The translations under genes and the position numbers were made by a program. DNA of 64,000 nucleotides from Mariniphaga sp041687255 (GTDB lineage: Bacteria > Bacteroidota > Bacteroidia > Bacteroidales > Prolixibacteraceae): the NCBI GenBank assembly GCA_041687255.1, contig JAWLCL010000003.1:248001-312000 (forward strand), read 5' to 3'. Below are positions 9,545-18,067 of this stretch, piece by piece. Position 1 is the stretch's first letter; every line of letters starts with the position of its first letter. Under the pieces are notes generated by a model, which worked only from the letters and a program-made list of their open reading frames with translations, had not been told where the DNA came from and made no database searches.

Positions 9545-10627
9545 ATGGCAAAACAAATTTATACGCGCATTGTAGGCACCGGCAGTTATTTGCCTCCTAA
9601 AATTGTTAAAAACAATTTCTTTTTAAATCATCGGTTCTTCGATGCTTCTACAGGTAAACCATTTGATAAGCCCAACGAGGAAATCATTCAGAAGTTCAGG
9701 GACATTACCAACATTGAAGAACGACGCTATGCTGCTGACAATCAAAATACATCCGATCTGGCTGTACTGGCAATTAAAGATGCCTTTCACTCGGCTGAGA
9801 TATCGAAGGAAAGCCTCGATTTTCTGATTATTGCCCATAACTTTGGCGATATAAATGAAGGGAATGTGCGCAGTGATATGCTGCCCGGTCTTGCCAATAA
9901 GGTGAAAATGAAGCTGCACATTAAAAATCCCAACACCGTATGCTACGATATCATTTCCGGATGCCCCGGCTGGACACAGGCCATGATTGTAGCCGATGCC
10001 TTTATTAAAAGCGGATTTATGAAACGTGGCGTAGTGGTTGGCGCCGACATCCTGTCAAGGATTTCCGACCCGCACGACCGCGATTCCATGATTTATGCCG
10101 ATGGTGCAGGAGCAACAATTGTTGAAGCCGTGGAAAGTGATGAGCCAACAGGAATTATTTCTCATTCCAGTCGTTCCGATTCAGTGAGTTATGCCAGCCT
10201 GCTTACTTTAGGTAGTTCGAACAATCCTGAGTTCGATGGCAATGAATTGTGGATAAAAATGGCAGGGCATAAGCTTTATATCTATGCCATCAAAACCGTT
10301 CCCGGAGTGGTAAAGGAAAGCATTGAGCGGGCAGGTATCGATCTCAGCGATGTTAAAAAGGTACTGATTCACCAGGCCAATGAAAAAATGGATGAGGCCA
10401 TCCTCAGCGGCTTGTTCAAGTTATACCACCAAAAGGAAATTCCGGAAGGCATTATGCCAATGAGCATACGTTATCTTGGCAATTCATCGACAGCCACTGT
10501 GCCTACGCTGCTCGACCTGGTGCAGAAAGGTAAAATTGAGGGACAGGAAATCAATGAGGGCGATTATGTTGTGTTTTGCTCTGTAGGCGCCGGCATGAAT
10601 ATCAACTCTATTGTATATAAGTGGTAA
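9545..10627 (+). CDS. 3-oxoacyl-ACP synthase III (FabH-like) family protein
   Basis: 360 residues from the ATG at 9545; a TTG at 9533 inside the previous gene would add four residues. The thiolase-fold Cys-His-Asn triad is visible: C140 in SGCPGW, H276 in IHQAN, N313 in LGNSS. SGCPGW differs from the NAACAGF of housekeeping FabH, and the insert around 30-60 is longer, so this is a FabH-like branch rather than the canonical fatty-acid initiator. Neighbouring lpxH hints at a lipid or envelope substrate, but that is inference. Confidence 0.87.
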   Translation: MAKQIYTRIVGTGSYLPPKIVKNNFFLNHRFFDASTGKPFDKPNEEIIQKFRDITNIEERRYAADNQNTSDLAVLAIKDAFHSAEISKESLDFLIIAHNFGDINEGNVRSDMLPGLANKVKMKLHIKNPNTVCYDIISGCPGWTQAMIVADAFIKSGFMKRGVVVGADILSRISDPHDRDSMIYADGAGATIVEAVESDEPTGIISHSSRSDSVSYASLLTLGSSNNPEFDGNELWIKMAGHKLYIYAIKTVPGVVKESIERAGIDLSDVKKVLIHQANEKMDEAILSGLFKLYHQKEIPEGIMPMSIRYLGNSSTATVPTLLDLVQKGKIEGQEINEGDYVVFCSVGAGMNINSIVYKW

Positions 10628-10710
10628 AAACTTTTTTCTCTGTCCGTGACAGATGCCATTCATTTTGGTTATTTTAAGGCGTTCTTATAACCTTTCAAAA
10701 TTTAATCGAA

Positions 10711-12126
10711 ATGAGCATTACTCTTTTTATTCCGATAGTAAGCCTTATTTTACTTGCTGCCGTTGCTTTCATATGGCTTGTCAGCCAAAAATGTCAGAAG
10801 AAAATCATACTGTTATCGGGTGAATTTCTGGAAAAGGAAAAAAATCTGAACAACCAGCGTGTTGAAGCTGAAAAACAGGCGCTGATTGCCGATGAGCGAT
10901 ATACCATCCTGAAATCGGACGCCGGCAGCCTCAAAGCCGAACTGGCAAAAACTAGAGAAGAGAACATGCTCCTAAACGGACGGCTTGAAAAGGCTAAGGC
11001 CGAATACCTGAACCTTCATGAAAAACTTCAAACCCAAAAATCAGAACTGGAAGAGATACAGAAAAAATTTACCACCGAATTTGAAAATATTGCCGGTAAA
11101 ATTCTAAAAAAGAACAGCGAGGAATTTACCCGGTCCAACCAGAAAAATATCGGCGAGGTGTTAATTCCCCTGAAGGAAAAGATACTTCTTTTTGAAAGGA
11201 AAGTGGAGGATACCTACCAGAAAGGATTGAAGGACCAGACTGACTTAAGAGCCGAGCTGAAGAAGCTGTATGAATTGAATAACCGCATGACTACAGAAGC
11301 GGGGAACCTTACTCGGGCGTTAAAGGGCGATGTGAAAAAACAGGGCAACTGGGGAGAAGTTGTGCTTGAACGTATACTTGAACGTTCAGGACTGAACGAG
11401 GGAGAGCAGGGGTATCAAAAGCAGTATAGCGATATGTCGGAGGAGGGAAAACGGCTTCAACCCGATGTTGTTATTAATCTACCCGACAATAAGCACATTG
11501 TTATCGATTCAAAAGTGTCACTTGTTGCCTACGAACGTGCCGTGAATGCCGTCAGTGAAGAGGAAAGGGAAATGCACGTAAAGGAACACCTGGTGAGCCT
11601 TAAAGCACACATTAAGGGGTTGAGCCAAAAACATTACCAGGCGGCCCTGAAGCTGAACTGCCCCGATTTTGTGCTGCTGTTTATTCCTGTTGAATCGTCA
11701 TTCAGCCTGGCTGTGCAGGCCGACAACGACTTGTTTTCCTATGCCTGGGATCAGAAAGTTGTGCTGGTGAGCCCGTCAACACTGTTGGCTACCCTGCGTA
11801 CGGTTTCATCAATCTGGCAGCATGAAAACCAGACGAAAAATGCCATAGAAATTGCCCGGCAAAGCGGTGCGCTGTACGATAAGTTTGTCGGCTTTGTTGG
11901 CGATATGGAAAAAATCGGTAATAATTTGAGAATCACTCAGAACACTTACAGTGATGCCATGAAAAAGTTATCGGAAGGCCGCGGAAACCTGGTGAATGCC
12001 ACTGAGCGCCTGAGAAAAATGGGCGCAAAGGCAACGCGGGAACTCCCGAAAAAGCTGCTTGAAAAAGAGATTCAACCCGACGAGTTGCAGGAAGAAGAAG
12101 TTCAGCAGGACCTGCCTTTGAGCTGA
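10711..12126 (+). CDS. rmuC: DNA recombination protein RmuC
   Basis: 471 residues. An N-terminal membrane segment (about 2-22) leads to a long coiled coil (about 30-195, rich in Glu/Lys/Leu) and the RmuC nuclease-like domain with KKQGNWGEVVLERILERSGL and PDVVINLPDNKHIVIDSKVS, the latter resembling a PD-(D/E)xK core. RmuC proteins limit inversion at short inverted repeats; this window contains large palindromes, though a link is only a thought. The C-terminal tail is Glu-rich. Monocistronic. Confidence 0.92.
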   Translation: MSITLFIPIVSLILLAAVAFIWLVSQKCQKKIILLSGEFLEKEKNLNNQRVEAEKQALIADERYTILKSDAGSLKAELAKTREENMLLNGRLEKAKAEYLNLHEKLQTQKSELEEIQKKFTTEFENIAGKILKKNSEEFTRSNQKNIGEVLIPLKEKILLFERKVEDTYQKGLKDQTDLRAELKKLYELNNRMTTEAGNLTRALKGDVKKQGNWGEVVLERILERSGLNEGEQGYQKQYSDMSEEGKRLQPDVVINLPDNKHIVIDSKVSLVAYERAVNAVSEEEREMHVKEHLVSLKAHIKGLSQKHYQAALKLNCPDFVLLFIPVESSFSLAVQADNDLFSYAWDQKVVLVSPSTLLATLRTVSSIWQHENQTKNAIEIARQSGALYDKFVGFVGDMEKIGNNLRITQNTYSDAMKKLSEGRGNLVNATERLRKMGAKATRELPKKLLEKEIQPDELQEEEVQQDLPLS

Positions 12127-12157
12127 TTGATTACCGGCTTATAGCAATACAGTTGTG

Positions 12158-12718
12158 TCAGGTGTTGTTTTTCAAAAAACGAACAACTTGCTCTGAATCC
12201 TTTGCTGCATCAACTTCATCATCTTTATATACCACTTTGCCGTCCCTATCAACGATAAAGGTCCAGCGGCTGGTAGTAACGTCCCTTTCAAACTGATAAT
12301 CCTGCCCTTCAAACTCGCCTTTATTAGCACCTCCTTCACGCACAGGAACGCCAAACTTTTGTGCAATCTCACCCGACATATCAGAAAGCAAAGTGAAGTT
12401 CAGATTATGCGCCTGTCTGAAAAATTTCAGGTTTTCAGGTCTGTCACCGCTGACTCCCACCACCTTCGCATCCTGCGATTCCAGATCACTGCTTAAATCA
12501 CGGTAGGCACAGGCCTGGGCAGTACATCCGCCGGTCATGGCAGCCGGATAAAAATAAACTACCAGGTATTTATTGTCAAGGTTTTCCTTGAATTCCCATT
12601 TGTCGCCATCATCGGCAACAGCCGTAAAGTTGGGAACTTTATCACCCACCTGAAGCCCCTCCTGTGCAAACAGTCCGAGGGAAAGAACTGAAAATAGTAC
12701 TACAAACAGTGTTTTCAT
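12158..12718 (-). CDS. Secreted peroxiredoxin (BCP/PrxQ-like)
   Basis: 186 residues. A signal peptide (MKTLFVVLFSVLSLGLFAQE) sends it to the periplasm. AhpC/TSA fold with the peroxidatic C65 in MTGGCTAQAC and a second cysteine, C70, five residues later, the spacing of atypical two-Cys PrxQ enzymes. It should reduce peroxides with electrons from a thioredoxin-like donor. Usually PrxQ is cytoplasmic, so the signal is the notable point. It starts a divergent 376-base gap holding an 11-bp repeat array. Confidence 0.88.
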   Translation of the reverse strand: MKTLFVVLFSVLSLGLFAQEGLQVGDKVPNFTAVADDGDKWEFKENLDNKYLVVYFYPAAMTGGCTAQACAYRDLSSDLESQDAKVVGVSGDRPENLKFFRQAHNLNFTLLSDMSGEIAQKFGVPVREGGANKGEFEGQDYQFERDVTTSRWTFIVDRDGKVVYKDDEVDAAKDSEQVVRFLKNNT

Positions 12719-12852
12719 AGTGAAAAATTTAGATTATATTCTGTAAATAATACAGTTAAGAAGGAAAAAAGTTTCAATGATATCCTTCTTTAAATCATTT
12801 GATCATGATGCAGGACAATTTAACGTGTGCGTGTAAAACCGTAACGTAGAAT

Positions 12853-12980
12853 ATACCTTCGTCTAATTAAACTCAATTTAAACTCAATATTAACTCAATA
12901 TAAACTCAAAGTAAATTCGCGTTTAATTGAATTTACATTGAATTAATATTGAATAAAGATTGAAATTGTACTGAATAAGA
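12853..12980. repeat. 11-bp-period array inverted about its centre, copy A
   Basis: Ten consecutive 11-base units run from 12871 to 12980 without slipping phase. The first four follow ACTCAAnnTAA (for example ACTCAATATAA at 12893-12903); the last five follow the complement sense ATTGAAnnnnn (for example ATTGAATTTAC at 12926-12936). The inner arms GTAAATTC (12911-12918) and GAATTTAC (12929-12936) are exact inverted repeats around a 10-base spacer. The preceding TATACCTT (12853-12860) also precedes copy B at 39624. It lies in the divergent gap between the peroxiredoxin and the zinc-ribbon gene; the rest of the 12719-13094 gap shows no gene. Function unknown. Confidence 0.85.
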
Positions 12981-13094
12981 TATGTCCGGGGATAATGTTA
13001 AGGAACAGGAATGGCAGTGATTTTCTGCAAATTGATACATGGAAGTAGTTTGGCAATCAGTATTTTTCGTAATTTTAGGTAACACGTTACAGCT

Positions 13095-13511
13095 ATGGGA
13101 CAGGCATATACATACCGGTGCGACCGCTGCGGTTACGAGGCACGGTTCAATGAAGGAAACGGTTACCATATTCATCGTCAGCCTTTAGGAGTTTACCTGA
13201 ACAGCAGGCGGGTTCTGTTTCACTATAAGACCCATAATGTATTGCGCAGGTTGGCCCGGTCTGATTCATCATTAACCATTGATGCCGGCTTCAAAATCTA
13301 CAAATGTCCTCATTGCAATCTGCTTTACGATAAAGTGGAAGTTAAGGTAATGAAAGATGGCACATCTTTGCACAAGAGTGAATTTCGATGTTTACGGTGC
13401 AGGACGCGTTTGAAGCTTACCAATATTCACCGTTTAAAACAAGCTGTATGCCCATCTTGCCGGAACTCATCCTTTCGCATTAACCGTCAGCAGATGGTAT
13501 TATGGGGGTGA
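13095..13511 (+). CDS. Multi-zinc-ribbon protein of unknown function
   Basis: 138 residues with four CxxC pairs: CDRC (about 9-12), CPHC (about 73-76), CLRC (about 99-102) and CPSC (about 116-119). They should form two zinc ribbons, one at each end of the protein or split by a loop. The middle is basic (RRVLFHYKTHNVLRRLAR). It is cytoplasmic and plausibly binds nucleic acid or a protein partner, but I do not recognise the family. It lies 114 bases downstream of repeat copy A and stands alone. Confidence 0.75.
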   Translation: MGQAYTYRCDRCGYEARFNEGNGYHIHRQPLGVYLNSRRVLFHYKTHNVLRRLARSDSSLTIDAGFKIYKCPHCNLLYDKVEVKVMKDGTSLHKSEFRCLRCRTRLKLTNIHRLKQAVCPSCRNSSFRINRQQMVLWG

Positions 13512-13513
13512 TG

Positions 13514-14869
13514 TCAGAACAGGAGGCTTGCCAGCAGTGTGAAAGCGAGTCCGCATAATGCAATTATTGTTTCCATAACTGTCCAGCTTTGCAGGGTTTG
13601 CTTTTCGTTCATCCCCAAGTATTTTCCTACCAGCCAAAACCCGCTGTCGTTAACGTGCGACAGCAGCGTGGCACCCGACGCAATGGCAATTACTACCAGG
13701 GCCCGCTGCGGATCATTCAGTCCGAATTCGCTGATGACCGGGGCGATTATACCCGCGGCAGTTATCATGGCCACTGTTGCTGAACCTTGTGTAACCCTTA
13801 CCACAGCAGCAAGAATCCAGGCCAGTAAAATGGGCGGCAGCGCTGAATTGGCCATCGATTCAGCCATTATCTGACCAATACCGCTGTCAACAAGGACCTG
13901 TTTTAAAACTCCTCCTGCCCCGGTGATTAAAATAATGATTCCTGCCGGTCCCAGGGCTTTGGTACTTAAATCAAGGATTTTCTGCTTGCTCATGCCTCTT
14001 TTAATTCCCAGGAAATATGATGCAACAAGAGTGGCTATAATTAATGCTGAAAACGGATGACCGATAAACTCCAGGGCATCGGTAAGGATGGATTTTGGCA
14101 CGACTTCTTTCGACACTGCCAGTCCGGTGAAAGTGTTTACCAGGATAAGCAACAAAGGAATTGAAATGATGATGGCAATCATCCGGAAGGGTGGATAGTT
14201 CTCAGGGTCCACTTCCTGTGCCGGTTTTTGGTATTCAAATGGGGGTTCCAGGTATATTTTTTTTGATATGTACTTTCCCCAGATTGGGCCGGCAATCACT
14301 GCAGTGGGGAATCCCAGGATAACGCCCAGAAGAATTACCCAGCCAAGCTGGGCATTTATAATGTCGGCTACGGCCACAGGCCCCGGGGTGGGCGGAATAA
14401 AGCTATGGGTAACTGCAAGTCCGGCCAGCAGTGGTATGGCATAATACAGCAGCGAACGTTTTGTATCGCGGGAAAGTGCATATATGATTGGCACCAGGAT
14501 AATGAAACCTACATCCAGGAAAACCGGGATGGCCACAATGAACCCGGTGATAACCATCGCCCAGGAGGCATTGTCTTTGCCAAACTTTTTTACAAGGTAA
14601 TGGGCCAGCGACTCGGCGCCCCCTGAACTTTCAAGCATCTGCCCGAAAATGGCTCCCAGCCCGACCACCGTTGCTACGAACCCCAGGGTGCCTGCCATCC
14701 CTTCCTGTATTGCACCGATAACTCCCTGAAGGGGCATGCCTGCTGCTATACCTACATAGATGGCTGTAATCAGAAGTGAGACAAATGCACTGATTTTAAG
14801 CTTTAGTACCATGAACAGCAGCAATGCCACTGCTGATATCACAATAAAGACAAGAAAAGGTGTTGACAT
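13514..14869 (-). CDS. GntP-family gluconate/sugar acid:H+ symporter
   Basis: 451 residues, nearly all hydrophobic with 12 or more membrane segments. Family signatures include GLGAIFGQMLESSGGAESLA, FIPPTPGPVAVADI and the C-terminal ATLLSHVNDSGFWLVG. It should import gluconate, fructuronate or a related acid with protons. Two operator-like palindromes lie 103-170 bases upstream, and an AraC regulator gene is next upstream on the same strand, so local regulation is likely. Confidence 0.9.
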   Translation of the reverse strand: MSTPFLVFIVISAVALLLFMVLKLKISAFVSLLITAIYVGIAAGMPLQGVIGAIQEGMAGTLGFVATVVGLGAIFGQMLESSGGAESLAHYLVKKFGKDNASWAMVITGFIVAIPVFLDVGFIILVPIIYALSRDTKRSLLYYAIPLLAGLAVTHSFIPPTPGPVAVADIINAQLGWVILLGVILGFPTAVIAGPIWGKYISKKIYLEPPFEYQKPAQEVDPENYPPFRMIAIIISIPLLLILVNTFTGLAVSKEVVPKSILTDALEFIGHPFSALIIATLVASYFLGIKRGMSKQKILDLSTKALGPAGIIILITGAGGVLKQVLVDSGIGQIMAESMANSALPPILLAWILAAVVRVTQGSATVAMITAAGIIAPVISEFGLNDPQRALVVIAIASGATLLSHVNDSGFWLVGKYLGMNEKQTLQSWTVMETIIALCGLAFTLLASLLF

Positions 14870-14971
14870 ATCAGCCTTGTTAGTTTACGGACGTAAAATA
14901 AGGATTTACCTGCTGTTGTGCAAATTTTGCAATGCAGCTGTTTATGGAAAGACATAAAAGATAATTGTTGC

Positions 14972-15038
14972 GGTGCGTTGCACTTGAAATAAGGTTTCGT
15001 GTTTCGGCGTGCTGAAAATGTTAAGGTGCACTGCACCT
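14972..15038. promoter_or_regulatory. Pair of operator-like palindromes upstream of the GntP-type gene
   Basis: Two sites share GGTGC-N3-GCACY: 14972-14984 (GGTGCGTTGCACT) and 15025-15037 (GGTGCACTGCACC). The second extends to a perfect 7+1+7 inverted repeat at 15024-15038. Their centres are 53 bases apart, close to five helical turns, which would suit looping or cooperative binding by one regulator. The binding protein is not known; the adjacent AraC regulator is one candidate, although AraC proteins usually prefer direct repeats. Confidence 0.45.
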
Positions 15039-15269
15039 GAGCCTGTCATTCCGGGTTTTTAAGTATTGTCCGGGAACTTTGAATGACTTTTTACTATCAT
15101 ATAACTAAAATCTCAATCCTTTAATTATCAGCTATATTTTGCTTCCATTATAATGCTTCATTAACCCGGTCGTCGCCCTGCTCATCGACAATGAGATTAG
15201 GGGGAGGCCTGCTTTCTACCCATATTTGACTCCTACAGAGCCATTATGAACCCGCACACCCGCCTGCCT

Positions 15270-15314
15270 GCCTACTTAAAATGACTGTTTACTGTTTACC
15301 GTTTACTGTTTACT
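15270..15314. repeat. Solo copy of the terminal repeat of the 42.4-kb element
   Basis: It contains four heptads ACTGTTT/ACCGTTT (15284-15311), and the 11-mer TACTGTTTACT at 15304-15314 is identical to the right terminus of the element at 42437-43103. The order TTAAAA, GACTGTT, TTTACC, TTTACTGTTTACT is shared with that terminus. No matching inverted partner was found in the gap 14870-15385, which otherwise contains only the operator-like palindromes and no gene I can support. Confidence 0.6.
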
Positions 15315-15385
15315 TCTTTTTCTGCTCCCGCATGTTGCTGCCGGCCCATCATTCTGTCACCGGCTTCACCTCCAGCAGCCAACGC

Positions 15386-16249
15386 CTACGGCATCCTTAC
15401 CCGGTTCCGGTACTGCCGCGGCGACATACCCATTTTGTTTTTGAAATCACGGGTAAAATAATAAGGATCGGCATAGCCCAGGCGGAAGGAAATGTCTTTT
15501 ACCTTCATTCGGGTGTAATCCAGAAACTCGCATGCCTTGAGTATTTTCAGGTGCGAAAAATAGTTTAATGGCGAATAATTGGTTTGCTTGCGGAAAAGAG
15601 TGGAGAAATAGGTGGGTGATAAACCGGCTTCAGCAGCAATTTGTTGTAGGGTTAGTTTTTTGTGCAGGTTTTTTTCAAGAAACTGGATGGAATGGTGGAT
15701 TACGGGATTTGCTTCTTCTGCAAGATCCTCACTGTTGCGGCTTGCATAAATAAAGGTCCCCAGCAGATGGCCGAAGCAGAGGTTTACATATTCAATGATG
15801 CGGGAATGGAGACCTTTTGAAAGGTTGTTGAAGATTTCTTCAAACAGCATAGCCCGGTTGGCAACCATATTGTTAACCGAGGGTACCAGGTTGCGAACCA
15901 CCGAAAACTCTCCGCTCATGTGATGCATTTTTGTGCCGTTAAATCCTGCATAAAGGAAACGTGAGTTATTTTTCAGCACTGAATAATACTTAAAGGTTTC
16001 TCCCTGCGGTACAATGAAAAACTGATCGCCGTTTACCGGCACCTGTTCACCTGCAAGAACAACAATGCCCTCACCGCGGATGCACCAGGCAAGCAGGCAA
16101 GATTTATTGTTTTTATGGCTCCAGATTGTGCCTTGCTCCACTTCCAGTTCTCCGGCTTCAGTTAAATAAAAATCACATTGTACCGGCACATTATTTTGAG
16201 CGTGAACAGCAGAGTCCGGTATCATGAAATGCCTGATTTCTTTTACCAT
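15386..16249 (-). CDS. AraC family transcriptional regulator
   Basis: 287 residues. An N-terminal cupin-like sensor (about 20-160) precedes two helix-turn-helix motifs at the C-terminus: LTLQQIAAEAGLSPTYFSTLF and VKDISFRLGYADPYYFTRDF, followed by the typical FKNKMGMSPRQYRN. Ligand unknown; AraC proteins of this shape often sense sugars. Its start overlaps the end of the dual-OB gene by seven bases, so it is probably the last gene of that operon, and the GntP-type permease follows on the same strand. Confidence 0.9.
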   Translation of the reverse strand: MVKEIRHFMIPDSAVHAQNNVPVQCDFYLTEAGELEVEQGTIWSHKNNKSCLLAWCIRGEGIVVLAGEQVPVNGDQFFIVPQGETFKYYSVLKNNSRFLYAGFNGTKMHHMSGEFSVVRNLVPSVNNMVANRAMLFEEIFNNLSKGLHSRIIEYVNLCFGHLLGTFIYASRNSEDLAEEANPVIHHSIQFLEKNLHKKLTLQQIAAEAGLSPTYFSTLFRKQTNYSPLNYFSHLKILKACEFLDYTRMKVKDISFRLGYADPYYFTRDFKNKMGMSPRQYRNRVRMP

Positions 16250-16920
16250 GGGGCTTCCGTGTTACCTTCATTAACCTGGCCGGCAGCAGGAACTTCAGGA
16301 TGTAAATCGTACCATCCCGATAACTGCAGGGAGCACCTTTCTTCAGTTTCACCTTCCTTATCCCACCAGCGCGCGAGTGAAACCCGCATCAGGGTTCCGG
16401 CAGGAATTATTTCAGCCGGTGTTTCAAAGCCAACATACGGAAAGGTTCTGTGAAAACGCCAATCGGGATACCTGTACCGGATTTTTTCGTAAACATTATA
16501 TTTAAGAAGATCTTTATCGGTCATCCAAAAGCCTACACTGTGTTGAGGAATACAACCTAACCCCGAAACATATCCGCTGCCTTTTTCAGTCCATAAAAGA
16601 CACCTGTCGAAAAGAACTTCCGGGTTTCCGGTCCAAATTTTTATCCTGCATTTCTCCAGCACCTGCAGCATTGTCCTTCCCTGGTGCAGAGTCCGCAGGT
16701 ACTTCCTGTGCAAAACCTTCACATCTTCCACATGCGGCGCTATGAGTTTGCTTGCCTTTCTGAATATGATTTCCCAAACCTGCTTAACCTCAAACGGGCA
16801 ACCGACAGGCTGATGGCCTCCGTTTTCATCGAGCAGCCGCAAAAAACGACCGTTACGATCGAGGGCGCCGATGCAGACTCCCTCGGTTAAATGTGTTTTT
16901 GCCACTATCAGAACCTCCAT
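16243..16920 (-). CDS. Probable dual OB-fold domain protein
   Basis: 225 residues. The opening MEVLIVAKTHLTEGVCIGAL and the pattern ...RFLRLLDENGG resemble proteins I remember as 'dual OB domain-containing', predicted to use two OB folds to contact nucleic acid; this is recollection, not a search. No catalytic motif is visible. The C-terminal half ends with a strand-rich RVSLARWWDKEG...CSLQLSGWYDL. It is joined end to start (one-base overlap) with a DUF488 gene and overlaps the AraC gene, so all are one operon. Confidence 0.6.
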   Translation of the reverse strand: MEVLIVAKTHLTEGVCIGALDRNGRFLRLLDENGGHQPVGCPFEVKQVWEIIFRKASKLIAPHVEDVKVLHRKYLRTLHQGRTMLQVLEKCRIKIWTGNPEVLFDRCLLWTEKGSGYVSGLGCIPQHSVGFWMTDKDLLKYNVYEKIRYRYPDWRFHRTFPYVGFETPAEIIPAGTLMRVSLARWWDKEGETEERCSLQLSGWYDLHPEVPAAGQVNEGNTEAPW

Positions 16921-17396
16921 TACAAATGAGTTATGTTGTATCCCATTGAATTTAGTTTTTCAGCAACAATTGAGCGGTGACAGGCTTCGGGAAACTCCTC
17001 CACACAGAATAGGGCAATTTTTTTTGCTCCCCGATTCTTCTGCTCCTGAAGATACTTTTTAAAATCAAACCGATTAAGTATCTCATTTTTAAATGCCTGC
17101 ACAAAAGCCCCGGATAATTGTGTTCTGTCTTTTTTATTTTGCTTTTGCTGTTTATCTGTAGTTTCCTGCACCTGCCTGATTTCAGGGGTAGGAGCCAGCC
17201 CGGTGATGTGTTCATACCTGATGCCCAGTTCCTGCAGCTTTTTCTGGAGTCGCTTGCTGTTTGCAAATGAATAGTGGACTCCCCTGACCCCTCTTCGCTG
17301 CCTGATATCGGCAAATGTATCGATGCCGTTTCCGGTCAGTTTTTCAAAAAAAACTTCTGCTTCCGAATTATAAACCCCTATAGTGAAGAATTCCAT
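16920..17396 (-). CDS. DUF488 family protein (second copy)
   Basis: 158 residues. It has the DUF488 core: an N-terminal FFTIGVYNSEAEVFFEKL strand-helix, DIRQRRG (the family's D-x-R), a middle charged insert (QKQNKKDRTQ) and the C-terminal CVEEFPEACHRSIVAEKL, where Cys and the CHRS segment are the family hallmark. Function is not established for the family; the conserved Cys, His and Arg suggest an enzyme. It lies three bases after the other DUF488 gene and abuts the dual-OB gene. Confidence 0.85.
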   Translation of the reverse strand: MEFFTIGVYNSEAEVFFEKLTGNGIDTFADIRQRRGVRGVHYSFANSKRLQKKLQELGIRYEHITGLAPTPEIRQVQETTDKQQKQNKKDRTQLSGAFVQAFKNEILNRFDFKKYLQEQKNRGAKKIALFCVEEFPEACHRSIVAEKLNSMGYNITHL

Positions 17397-17399
17397 TGG

Positions 17400-17951
17400 T
17401 TAATGCGGTTTACGGGAAACAAACTCTTTTGTATTGCCAAATAAATCAACAGTGCCTAACCCTTTGGTAAGCTCCGTCATTACCGTCTCCTGTGATTTTG
17501 CCAGCTTTGGTGAAACGATGTGGTTCATTGAAACGCCTGATTTCAGCAACTCCTGGCCTACCAGTTTGCTGCGGTGGCATTCCTCCGGCTTTGATTCGCT
17601 GCACATAACAGCCAGCCTCACCTGTTTTTCATTGGCCCTGAGTAACCGTTTCAGGCCCTCCCGAAAAAAGTCTTTTTCTTTTATACGCTCATACACAACT
17701 TTACCGCTTTCATCGTAACAGGAGCGGTCAGATGGTAGTCCTCCCAGTTTATCCCCTAAAAATACGTAGGTGATGTTATGTTCTTTTAATGTTGTTTCAA
17801 GTGGTTGCTTATTGAACGCAGGATTCCATTTTGAATACGGATTTGAACGAATATCAAGTAAATAGGATATGTCAAACGATTTCAATTCATTTATGAAAGC
17901 ATCAATTTGCTTATTTCCATGCCCAATTGAATATATTGTTGATCCTTTCAT
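17400..17951 (-). CDS. DUF488 family protein (first copy)
   Basis: 183 residues. Canonical DUF488 motifs: YSIGHGNKQIDAF at the start, DIRSNPYSKWNPAF, LGGLPSDRSCY and CSESKPEECHRSKLVGQ near the end. It is first in the operon DUF488-DUF488-dual-OB-AraC, with the start only a few bases from a TATTTTTG box. The two DUF488 copies share only the core, so they are old paralogues probably with split roles rather than a recent duplication. Confidence 0.88.
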   Translation of the reverse strand: MKGSTIYSIGHGNKQIDAFINELKSFDISYLLDIRSNPYSKWNPAFNKQPLETTLKEHNITYVFLGDKLGGLPSDRSCYDESGKVVYERIKEKDFFREGLKRLLRANEKQVRLAVMCSESKPEECHRSKLVGQELLKSGVSMNHIVSPKLAKSQETVMTELTKGLGTVDLFGNTKEFVSRKPH

Positions 17952-17955
17952 TGTT

Positions 17956-17963
17956 CAAAAATA
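17956..17963 (-). promoter_or_regulatory. Candidate -7 box for the DUF488 operon
   Basis: The minus strand reads TATTTTTG, matching TAnnTTTG, only four bases before the start codon, implying a very short leader or a start slightly further in. A TTTG about 23 bases further upstream could act as -33. Confidence 0.4.
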
Positions 17964-18059
17964 ATTAATTTAGACTTTTTTACTATCAAATTTAGTGATA
18001 AAGTAATATAATCCATCTTTTTCAATGGAAATACTATTTTATGCCACCTTAGCTGGAGG

Positions 18060-18067
18060 TAAATTTG
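18060..18067 (+). promoter_or_regulatory. Candidate -7 box for the corrinoid cluster
   Basis: TAAATTTG matches TAnnTTTG and ends 23 bases before the corrinoid protein start. The divergent DUF488 operon promoter lies about 100 bases away, so both share the 139-base region 17952-18090. I found no cobalamin or SAM riboswitch motif there. Confidence 0.45.

Noticed and set aside
12871..12980. 11-bp repeats as a CRISPR array
   Set aside because: Units are contiguous with no unique spacers, far too short, and there are no cas genes.
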